From positions 1 to 7,036 of the forward strand of contig JBDUDA010000159.1 in the NCBI GenBank assembly GCA_040003205.1: a DNA stretch of 7,036 nt. The letters are read 5' to 3'. The stretch's first letter is position 1. Every line of letters starts with the position of its first letter. This DNA is from JALYIM01 sp040003205. GTDB taxonomy: Bacteria; Acidobacteriota; Terriglobia; Terriglobales; Acidobacteriaceae. Below the pieces are notes generated by a model. That model did no database searches, was not told the DNA's origin, and saw nothing but the letters and a program-made list of their open reading frames with translations. Positions 1-5,516 of this stretch are shown piece after piece. The position numbers and the translations under genes are program-made.

Positions 1-715
1 CTCGAATAAAGCGGAAAGAATTTACGTTCTTCACTTCCGTCTTAGTGCCGAACTGCTTCTGTCCCCTAGGACGCACGCTGATGTTCGCGTCGCAACGCAG
101 CGAACCCTCCTCCATGTTGCAGTCGCTGACGCCGGTATAAAGAATGATTTCTTTCAGCCGCGTAAGGTATTCGTAAGCTTCGTCCGGCGAAGCAATGTCG
201 GGCTCGCTGACAATTTCGATCAGCGGAACTCCGCTGCGATTCAGATCTATCGCCGTCGTGTCCGACGATCCCACAAACCCTTCATGCAAACTCTTGCCCG
301 CATCTTCTTCCAGATGAAGCCGAGTAATGCCGATCTTTTTTGCGCCCGACTTGGACGCCAGATAAATCTCGCCATGCTCAGCCAGCGGTTTGTCGTACTG
401 CGAAATCTGGTATCCCTTAGGCAGGTCGGGATAAAAATAGTTCTTGCGCGCGAAAATGGATGTCTCGTTAATCCGGCAATTCAAAGACATCGCTGCCAGC
501 ACGGCAAACTCCACAGCCTTGCGATTCAAAATCGGTAACGCCCCCGGCAGTCCCAGACATACCGGACAAACATTCGAATTCGGCGGATCCCCAAAGCGCG
601 TGGAACACGAACAGAAAATCTTCGTTGCCGTCAGAAGTTGGACGTGTACTTCCAGTCCGATCACGGGCTCATAGTTGGCGCGAGCCGCTGCCGTAGTGCC
701 TAAAGTGGTGGCCAT
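1..715 (-). CDS. gatB: Aspartyl/glutamyl-tRNA amidotransferase subunit B, N-terminal part (runs off left edge)
   Basis: GatB is the tRNA-binding and kinase-like subunit of the cytoplasmic GatCAB complex. It activates the side chain of mischarged Glu-tRNA(Gln) or Asp-tRNA(Asn) with ATP, so that ammonia released by GatA can convert it to Gln or Asn. The minus strand reads 238 uninterrupted codons to the window edge. The family signature GLEVHVQL lies at residues 20-27. A C-X-C plus C-X-X-C cysteine set at residues 35, 37, 50 and 53 matches the zinc site of the cradle domain. YFYPDLPKGYQISQYDKPL and LHLEEDAGKS follow, and the fragment ends in VKNVNSFRFIR. About half of the usual ~480 residues is present; the tail and YqeY-like domains lie outside. 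The start is ATG at 715. An in-frame stop (TAA, 727-725) lies four codons upstream with no other start between, and conserved sequence begins about 14 residues in. No Shine-Dalgarno sequence is visible. Identification is essentially certain. Confidence 0.97.
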   Translation of the reverse strand, partial: MATTLGTTAAARANYEPVIGLEVHVQLLTATKIFCSCSTRFGDPPNSNVCPVCLGLPGALPILNRKAVEFAVLAAMSLNCRINETSIFARKNYFYPDLPKGYQISQYDKPLAEHGEIYLASKSGAKKIGITRLHLEEDAGKSLHEGFVGSSDTTAIDLNRSGVPLIEIVSEPDIASPDEAYEYLTRLKEIILYTGVSDCNMEEGSLRCDANISVRPRGQKQFGTKTEVKNVNSFRFIR

Positions 716-752
716 AAGATGTGATTATAAATATTCGCGCGCGGTCAGTCAG
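716..752 (-). promoter_or_regulatory. Predicted gatB promoter, leaderless or near-leaderless
   Basis: Reading on the minus strand, a perfect -10 hexamer TATAAT occupies 729-724. A 17-bp spacer separates it from CTGACT at 752-747, which matches 4 of 6 bases of TTGACA. Only 8 nt (CACATCTT) lie between the -10 box and the gatB ATG. Transcription would therefore begin at about 717-718, leaving at most a few nucleotides of leader. The -35 box overlaps the last codons and stop of the upstream gene, which ends at 745, so gatB may have its own promoter as well as readthrough. The boxes are seen directly; the start point is inferred from standard sigma-70 spacing. Confidence 0.55.
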
Positions 753-1410
753 GCTTGGCAGAGGAATTTAACTTTCCCAGCGGAACTTCGAAATACATCA
801 GCTCATTGCCGTTGGAATCCCGAACCCCGGTCAAATAGAAGCGCGCTCCAGAAAGAGTGCCAGACAAATCCGCGACATCAAAAAAGATAAATCCCGCTTG
901 CGTGGAGTGAGGCTCGACCGCGCGTGCCTCAAACTGCGACCGCTTAATTTCTCCCAGGGTCTGCTTGTTAACCCCACCCTTGATCTTGCCGGTCGGAAAT
1001 GGCAACGGATAGTTGTTTCGCGGCGCGGGATGCGAAAGCCGGCGATAGATATCGTCCACGGTAGCAGGAGCCAGCTTGCTCCTGTCCATCGTCACCAGTT
1101 CCGCCTTCATCCCAGTCATGACCACGGGCTGATCACCATCGTTCGTCACCACCACAAAAATCGGAAGCATCCCTGCTTCGGCATAATGCGCCGAAAAAAT
1201 ATTTGCCTTTTCAGGCGTGTCATACAGATCAACCGCCACAGTCACTTTCTCATCGGAATGCTGGTCATGCGCCGCGTAGGTAGCCGCTGGCTTCGCAGCC
1301 GGCATGGAGAATTCTTTAGAAGCCACACTTGAAATTGATAACATCGCGATCGCCAGAATCAGCGAGACATTCTTCCGTATTCGAAGCAGCAACGCTGATG
1401 GCTGAGGCAT
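745..1410 (-). CDS. Predicted secreted protein of unknown function (221 aa)
   Basis: I do not recognise a characterised family. Residues 1-31 look like a Sec signal peptide: a basic N-region (RIRK, 10-13), a hydrophobic core (VSLILAIAMLSISSVA, 15-30) and a plausible signal peptidase I site after SVA at residue 30. The first ~15 mature residues are rich in Ala, Lys and Pro. The rest (about 55-215) looks like a single soluble, beta-rich domain with alternating hydrophobic strands, such as VTVAVDLYD, MLPIFVVVTNDGDQPVV and AGFIFFDVADL. This resembles an immunoglobulin-like or DUF-type extracellular fold. No lipobox, catalytic motif or membrane helix after the signal is visible, and the mature part has no cysteine. 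The phrase VVVTNDGDQPVVM recalls domains that handle 'additional strand' contacts in secreted proteins, but that is only impression. The stop is 30 nt from the gatB start on the same strand. The start is supported by the signal peptide beginning immediately and a TATAAT 8 nt upstream. Confidence 0.85.
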   Translation of the reverse strand: MPQPSALLLRIRKNVSLILAIAMLSISSVASKEFSMPAAKPAATYAAHDQHSDEKVTVAVDLYDTPEKANIFSAHYAEAGMLPIFVVVTNDGDQPVVMTGMKAELVTMDRSKLAPATVDDIYRRLSHPAPRNNYPLPFPTGKIKGGVNKQTLGEIKRSQFEARAVEPHSTQAGFIFFDVADLSGTLSGARFYLTGVRDSNGNELMYFEVPLGKLNSSAKPD

Positions 1411-1424
1411 GGTTGGTAATTATA
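1411..1424 (-). promoter_or_regulatory. Predicted -10 box of the secreted-protein gene
   Basis: A perfect TATAAT lies at 1424-1419 on the minus strand, followed by 8 nt (TACCAACC) and then the ATG at 1410. This is the same spacing as at gatB. At the expected -35 position (1447-1442) the sequence is CTGTGT, a poor match to TTGACA, and there is no TGn extended -10 motif. Transcription is inferred to begin at about 1412-1413, so the mRNA would be leaderless or nearly so. No Shine-Dalgarno sequence is present. Confidence 0.5.
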
Positions 1425-1515
1425 GGATGCTATCTAACCCGACACAGGTGCTTCAGGAATTGCAGATATCCCATGCTCTATTTTTTGCTACCCAATCAAC
1501 TTTCCCCTCCACACA

Positions 1516-1580
1516 TGTCATCCTGAGCGATTGGATGCCTTCGCAACGCGAAGGCATCCATAAGTCGAAGGACCCCTATC
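1516..1580. repeat. REP-like intergenic element with an internal 13-bp hairpin
   Basis: The left end, GTCATCCTGAGCGA (1517-1530), and the right end, GTCGAAGGACCCC (1564-1576), flank a palindromic core. If 1531-1562 is removed, the ends join as GAGCGAAGTCGAAGGACC. I recall this as a very common intergenic repeat core in Acidobacteriota and other environmental bacteria, but copy number cannot be tested from one window. The core contains a perfect 13-bp inverted repeat, TGGATGCCTTCGC at 1532-1544 and its complement at 1548-1560, around a 3-nt loop (AAC). TCCT at 1521-1524 can also pair with AGGA at 1569-1572 as a weak outer stem. The element lies between two divergent genes. What is seen is the palindrome; its membership in a dispersed repeat family rests on memory. 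Confidence 0.6.
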
Positions 1581-1636
1581 CCCTAATGGGAACTCGGCCT
1601 GACGCACATCAAGCGCCGGCCTCACCACGCGGAAGG

Positions 1637-1642
1637 TAAAAT
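1637..1642 (+). promoter_or_regulatory. Possible -10 box of the waaA operon
   Basis: TAAAAT matches 5 of 6 bases of TATAAT and ends 11 nt before the waaA ATG at 1654. Transcription from it would begin near 1649 and leave a leader of about 5 nt. No -35 match is present at the expected distance (around 1614-1619 the sequence is CGCCGG), so this is a weak prediction. It is mentioned because the operon needs a promoter in this gap and because both leftward genes show similar close-set boxes. Confidence 0.3.
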
Positions 1643-1653
1643 GTCTCTTCAAC

Positions 1654-2991
1654 ATGTACGCCCTCTACAGTACGCTGCTGGCGCTCGCCTTACTTGTCAC
1701 ACTCCCCTATTGGATATTCCAAATGCTGCGCCACGACAAATATCGCAGGGGACTCAACGAACGCTTAGGCAGAATCCCCGCCCGCCTTCGTGCCGATCCC
1801 CGCCCGGGTATCTGGATTCACGCAGTCTCCGTCGGAGAAGTACTCGCCATCAGCGGAGTCGTCGAGCGCCTCCGATCCGATTACCCAGACCATAGAGTCG
1901 CGATAAGTACTATCACCGATGCCAGCCAGCGCCTCGCACGCAAACGTTTCGGCGAAGAAAATGTATTCTTCTTCCCGCTGGATTTCAAATTTGCCATTCG
2001 CCCTTACCTTCAATTTCTTCGCCCTGCGCTGATCGTCATCGCGGAAACCGAGTTTTGGCCGAACTTTCTGCGGCTCGCGCATCAGATGGGCGCGCCCATC
2101 GCAGTCGTGAACGCCCGCATTTCCGATCGCTCTCTGCCCGGATACCGTAGATTCTCGCGAATTTTTAAGCGCATCTTAAATCAGATCGACATCTTTCTCA
2201 CTCAGACTTCCGAAGACGCTCGCCGCCTCCTTGAGATCGGCGCTCCCGCAGAACATGTGCGTGTAATTGGGAACTTGAAATTTGACGTACCTTTACCTCC
2301 TGCCACGCCGCTCGTTACTGATCTGCGATCCGCGTTTGCAAAAGCTAGTGCGGGACCGGTCTTCGTTTGCGGCAGTTCCGTTCAGGACGAAGAGCCCTTG
2401 CTTTTGCGCGCATTTCAAAACGTACTTGCGAGCTACCCTCAGTCCATGATGATTCTGGCGCCGCGACATCCCGAGCGTTTCGCCGAGGTTGCCAGGCTGC
2501 TGCAAGACCTGCACACGCGTTTCTGGAGGCGTTCCACCTGGAATGGCGAGCCCATGGCTGGCGGAGTCTTACTGCTCGACAGCATCGGCGAACTCACTTC
2601 TCTCTATGCTTTGGCCGACGTCGCGTTCGTAGGCGGCAGCCTCGTCCCCCGCGGAGGCCATAACATCATCGAACCTGCGCAGCACGGAGTCGCTATCGTC
2701 GTCGGCAATCACACGGAGAATTTTCGCGATATTGTCGAATTGTTTGCCTCCCGCGATGCCGTGAAAATTGTCGGCCCCGCGGAGCTGCCTTTAGTATTTA
2801 TGGAATTAATTAAGAGTGACGCCAACGGTCACGAAAACAGCGAACGAATCTCTCTCGGCCGTCGCGCCGCCCAAACCGCGCGTGACCAAATGGGTGCGAC
2901 GGAAAGAACCATGACAGAATTGAGCCGGCTGTTGTCTGTCAGTAAACGTTCAGGTCCGCTACCTGCCGAATCTGCGGCCCACACTGGATGA
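1654..2991 (+). CDS. waaA: 3-deoxy-D-manno-octulosonic acid (Kdo) transferase
   Basis: WaaA (KdtA, family GT30) transfers Kdo from CMP-Kdo to the tetraacylated lipid A precursor at the cytoplasmic face of the inner membrane. The 445-residue protein is near the usual ~425. An N-terminal hydrophobic anchor spans residues 3-24. The acceptor domain carries HAVSVGEV at 56-63, whose Glu62 aligns with the family's catalytic base. ETEFWPN and NARISDRS follow, then the interdomain NLKFD. The C-terminal domain has GGS (327-329) and RGGHNIIEPAQHG (333-345), with a TENF segment, the expected CMP-Kdo-binding region. The usual proline in GKPV is alanine here (GVAIVVG). Whether it adds one or two Kdo units cannot be read from sequence. 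ATG at 1654 is the only usable start: the frame is open back to a TGA at 1600-1602 without ATG, GTG or TTG. The gene leads the operon and overlaps lpxK by 4 bp. Confidence 0.96.
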   Translation: MYALYSTLLALALLVTLPYWIFQMLRHDKYRRGLNERLGRIPARLRADPRPGIWIHAVSVGEVLAISGVVERLRSDYPDHRVAISTITDASQRLARKRFGEENVFFFPLDFKFAIRPYLQFLRPALIVIAETEFWPNFLRLAHQMGAPIAVVNARISDRSLPGYRRFSRIFKRILNQIDIFLTQTSEDARRLLEIGAPAEHVRVIGNLKFDVPLPPATPLVTDLRSAFAKASAGPVFVCGSSVQDEEPLLLRAFQNVLASYPQSMMILAPRHPERFAEVARLLQDLHTRFWRRSTWNGEPMAGGVLLLDSIGELTSLYALADVAFVGGSLVPRGGHNIIEPAQHGVAIVVGNHTENFRDIVELFASRDAVKIVGPAELPLVFMELIKSDANGHENSERISLGRRAAQTARDQMGATERTMTELSRLLSVSKRSGPLPAESAAHTG

Positions 2992-3932
2992 ATCCACTCT
3001 CATCTATCTTCGGCGTGGGAGTGCGCGCCCGCAACTTTCTCTACGATCGCGGTGTTCTTCCACAACGATCTTTGCAGGGTCCGGTAGTCAGCGTTGGAAA
3101 TCTTTCCGTGGGCGGAGCAGGCAAGACGCCGTTCGTCATCCTGCTCGGAGAGTTGCTGAAAGCGCGAGGCATAAAGTTCGATATTTTGTCCCGCGGCTAC
3201 CGAAGAGAAAATCAAGCCATATCACTGGTGGATGAGAACGGCTCACCGCGCGATTTCGGAGACGAGCCTCTCCTCCTGACGCGGCGTTTGCAGGTTCCCG
3301 TGATCGTAGGCGCGGACCGCCACCAGGCTGGATTATTCGCCGAAAAACTATTCGGCCCACAGCTTCATTTGCTGGACGACGGCTTCCAACATCGCCGGCT
3401 TCACCGCGACTTCGACATTGTTATCGTCACCCAGGAAGATCTCGGCGGCTCTTTGCTGCCGATGGGGCGACTGCGGGAACCGCCAAGGTCTCTTAGTCGC
3501 GCGGATGCAGTCGCGCTGATCAATGACGCGCAGTCTATAAAGATTTCGACTGCCACAAAACAAGTTTGGCGAGTACAGCGCGGACTTCGCATAGCTAACG
3601 CCCCATCTCGTCCAATCGTCTTTTGTGGCATCGCGCGTCCGAAGGGTTTTGTGCAGCAACTGCGAGCCGCCAATATCGAACCCGCCGGCCAAAGATTTTT
3701 TCGCGACCACCACGCCTACACCAGCAACGACATTCGAAACTTACTCTCGCTTCGCGACCAGCATCGGGCCGATGGCTTCATTACCACTGAAAAGGACGCC
3801 GTCAATCTCCACAAACACGCCGACGCTTTACAGCTCGTTACTATCGCCAGAGTTACCATGCAACTCGAAGAATCGGATAACACTCTCGACACGATGTTGC
3901 GTATCATTGCCGCGCGCAGGCAAAAGGCGTGA
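2988..3932 (+). CDS. lpxK: Tetraacyldisaccharide 4'-kinase
   Basis: LpxK uses ATP to phosphorylate the 4' position of the lipid A disaccharide, forming lipid IVA at the inner membrane. The protein has 314 residues, close to the family's ~320-330. The P-loop reads VGNLSVGGAGKTP at 36-48. LSRGY (67-71) and GDEPLLL follow. LDDGFQH at 129-135 is a family hallmark. RDHHAYT starts at 239, and its histidine pair (241-242) corresponds to the conserved FxDHHxY region. TTEKDAVNL (266-274) closes the core. The common SRGYGR motif is SRGYRR here, a small deviation that does not touch the P-loop. The short hydrophobic N-terminus fits the known membrane-binding role. The ATG sits inside ATGA with the waaA stop and no Shine-Dalgarno sequence precedes it, so translation is probably coupled. 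LpxK makes the lipid that WaaA uses, so the gene order fits one pathway. Confidence 0.96.
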   Translation: MNPLSSIFGVGVRARNFLYDRGVLPQRSLQGPVVSVGNLSVGGAGKTPFVILLGELLKARGIKFDILSRGYRRENQAISLVDENGSPRDFGDEPLLLTRRLQVPVIVGADRHQAGLFAEKLFGPQLHLLDDGFQHRRLHRDFDIVIVTQEDLGGSLLPMGRLREPPRSLSRADAVALINDAQSIKISTATKQVWRVQRGLRIANAPSRPIVFCGIARPKGFVQQLRAANIEPAGQRFFRDHHAYTSNDIRNLLSLRDQHRADGFITTEKDAVNLHKHADALQLVTIARVTMQLEESDNTLDTMLRIIAARRQKA

Positions 3933-3963
3933 GAGAATCTCTCTCGTCCGGCGAAACCAATAA
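3933..3963 (+). other. Only real gap in the operon (31 nt), with a small hairpin at its edge
   Basis: This gap separates lpxK from the kinase gene and is the only non-overlapping junction in the operon. GAGAGA (3931-3936) can pair with TCTCTC (3940-3945) around a 3-nt loop, and the stem overlaps the last bases of the lpxK stop codon. No T-run follows, so it is not an intrinsic terminator. No clear Shine-Dalgarno sequence precedes the ATG at 3964 (the preceding bases are CGAAACCAATAA). Confidence 0.4.
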
Positions 3964-5034
3964 ATGATTAAACATTCCAAACAGACAGATCGTCTTAGAA
4001 AACTCGTCGAAGCTTTTTCTGACGTCACGATTACCGTCGTCGGAGATCTAGTCGCGGACGAATTCGTTTACGGAGAGATCTCACGTGTCTCGCGCGAAGC
4101 CCCAGTCTTAGTACTCAAGCATCGTGAACGCACCGTGGTTCCCGGTGGCGGGGCCAATGCCGTCAACAATCTCGCGGATCTGGGAGTGAGCGTCCTTCCT
4201 GTCGGCGTAGTCGGTGACGATGAACCCGGACGCTTATTGTCAAAGGCTTTCCGGCGCAAACACATTCCGGTAAGCGGAGTTCTGCGCGATAAAAGTTACG
4301 CGACGGTTACCAAAACTCGCATACTCGCGGGCACCACCCATAGCGCGCGCCAGCAGGTGGTGCGCCTGGATCGTGAGCCCGACGCGGAGCCCAATCGACA
4401 TCTCAAGCGCGAACTCGTCCTCGCTGCCCGCCAGTATTTGCGTGCATCCGATGCGTTGCTGGTTTCCGATTATGGATATGGCGCGGCGACTCCCGCGATC
4501 TTGAACGCGTTGCGCGAAAAGGGACGCCTCGACCGCCTCCCGGTCATTCTGGATTCGCGGCATCGCATGTTGCAGTACTCGGGCGTCACCGCCGCAACTC
4601 CCAATGAGCCCGAAGTTGAGGACGCCCTCGGTATGACAATCGGGGACGACTGGACAAAAGTATGCCTCGCGGGACAACAGATCATGGCACGCATGAATCT
4701 TCAGTCGCTCATCATTACCCGCGGTCGCCACGGCATGGCCGCCTTCGATGAAAACCAAAAAACGTTGGATATTCCGATATACGGTTCTGATCAAATAGCG
4801 GACGTCACCGGCGCGGGAGACACCGTGATTGCCACGTTCACCGCCGCCCTCGCCGCTGGCGCCACCACCGAAGAAGCTGCCTACCTGGCGAACTACGCAG
4901 GCGGAATCGTGGTTATGAAGAGCGGCACCGCCACCGTTTCGCAGAATGAGCTTATGCAAGCGTTGGAGCAGCCCTCCCCAGCCATAAAACGGCAGGGCGA
5001 TTCCCGCAAGTACCCACTGAAATCATCCCGATGA
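3964..5034 (+). CDS. rfaE1: D-glycero-beta-D-manno-heptose-7-phosphate kinase (HldE domain 1, separate protein)
   Basis: This PfkB/ribokinase-family enzyme is predicted to phosphorylate C1 of heptose 7-phosphate with ATP, giving the 1,7-bisphosphate on the way to ADP-heptose. VVGDLVADEFVYGEISRVSREAP at about 25-47 is typical of RfaE-like kinases. The sugar-binding PGGGANAVNN lies at 60-69. The PfkB signature DVTGAGD is at 280-286, with Asp286 as the expected catalytic base. At 356 residues it is about the size of the N-terminal half of E. coli HldE. The last ~20 residues are polar and linker-like. The GDP-alpha-heptose route uses a GHMP-type kinase instead, so the fold supports the ADP-beta-heptose route. 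The next gene is the matching nucleotidyltransferase and overlaps it by 4 bp, which strongly supports the assignment over a generic sugar kinase. Substrate is inferred from context and motifs. Confidence 0.9.
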   Translation: MIKHSKQTDRLRKLVEAFSDVTITVVGDLVADEFVYGEISRVSREAPVLVLKHRERTVVPGGGANAVNNLADLGVSVLPVGVVGDDEPGRLLSKAFRRKHIPVSGVLRDKSYATVTKTRILAGTTHSARQQVVRLDREPDAEPNRHLKRELVLAARQYLRASDALLVSDYGYGAATPAILNALREKGRLDRLPVILDSRHRMLQYSGVTAATPNEPEVEDALGMTIGDDWTKVCLAGQQIMARMNLQSLIITRGRHGMAAFDENQKTLDIPIYGSDQIADVTGAGDTVIATFTAALAAGATTEEAAYLANYAGGIVVMKSGTATVSQNELMQALEQPSPAIKRQGDSRKYPLKSSR

Positions 5035-5516
5035 AATTCGGCAAAATACACAATCGAGAAACCCTGCGGCGTAAAGTCGCTGAATGGAAGCAAGCTGGAC
5101 AACCCATCACGCTCGCCAACGGATGCTTCGACATCCTTCACGTCGGCCACGTGCGTTACTTGCGGGGTGCAAAAACTTTGGGCGGATGCCTGGTGGTAGC
5201 CGTCAACTCCGACGACTCAGTCCGCGCATTGAAAGGAGAGGGACGCCCGGTGATGCCGGCTACGGAGCGCGCCGAACTCCTTGCCGCACTCGAGGACGTG
5301 GATGCCGTAATAGTTTTCCCAGAGAAAGACGTGTGCGCGCTCATTCGCGAACTGCGTCCTAACGTGCATGCGAAAGGAACGGACTACACGGAAGCAACCG
5401 TCCCCGAGCGCGACACTGTCATCGAGTGCGGCGGACGCATCGCGATTGTCGGAGATCCGAAAAATCACTCTGCTTCCGGCCTCATTCGCGCTCGCAGCGA
5501 GTCTCGCCGTCCATGA
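5031..5516 (+). CDS. rfaE2: D-glycero-beta-D-manno-heptose-1-phosphate adenylyltransferase (HldE domain 2, separate protein)
   Basis: This small cytidylyltransferase-like enzyme is predicted to join AMP from ATP to heptose 1-phosphate, giving ADP-D-glycero-heptose, which HldD then epimerises. The core reads LANGCFDILHVGHVRYL at 28-44, with the nucleotide-binding HxGH at 37-40. NSDDSV and a KG-x-RP segment follow. KGTDY (115-119) matches the RfaE2 KGxDY motif. GGRIAIVGDPKNHSASGLI near the C-terminus replaces the more usual GxSTTxxI ending; it keeps the serine but looks divergent. The length of 161 residues is typical for free-standing RfaE2. Its ATG lies inside ATGA with the kinase stop, and its own stop overlaps the next gene in the same way. 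In E. coli the two activities are fused as HldE. Confidence 0.9.
   Translation: MKFGKIHNRETLRRKVAEWKQAGQPITLANGCFDILHVGHVRYLRGAKTLGGCLVVAVNSDDSVRALKGEGRPVMPATERAELLAALEDVDAVIVFPEKDVCALIRELRPNVHAKGTDYTEATVPERDTVIECGGRIAIVGDPKNHSASGLIRARSESRRP

Larger units (their letters stand above)
1411..1653. other. Divergent intergenic region between the secreted-protein gene and waaA
   Basis: This 243-bp gap separates the minus-strand genes from the plus-strand lipopolysaccharide operon and must hold promoters in both directions. It contains the TATAAT for the leftward gene, the REP-like hairpin element at 1516-1580, and near its right end TAAAAT (1637-1642). Bases 1441-1515 are AT-richer and hold no motif I can call with confidence. 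No tRNA, small ORF with protein-like composition, or riboswitch fold is apparent. Confidence 0.7.

Noticed and set aside
284..674. Two short plus-strand frames antisense to gatB
   Set aside because: The minus strand encodes GatB with all its signature motifs throughout this stretch.
898..1332. A 144-codon plus-strand frame antisense to the secreted-protein gene
   Set aside because: Its Arg/His-rich product has no domain, while the minus-strand reading has a clean signal peptide and a balanced composition.
1532..1560. The 13-bp hairpin as an intrinsic terminator
   Set aside because: It lies between two divergent genes, where no terminator is needed, and no T-run follows the stem on either strand.
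1641..1895. An 84-codon plus-strand frame starting after GGAAGG
   Set aside because: It overlaps waaA in another frame, and its Arg/Pro/Ser-rich product is typical of out-of-frame translation. The Shine-Dalgarno match is noted as a finding instead.
4240..4959. A 239-codon open frame on the minus strand, antisense to the heptose-7-phosphate kinase
   Set aside because: It lies wholly within a gene with unmistakable PfkB motifs, its product has no recognisable domain, and long antisense frames are common in GC-rich coding sequence.
5426..5512. Longer start for the WaaC-like protein at 5426
   Set aside because: It would overlap the adenylyltransferase by 91 bp, and the extra residues resemble an out-of-frame reading of that gene. 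ATG 5513 in the ATGA overlap fits the operon pattern.
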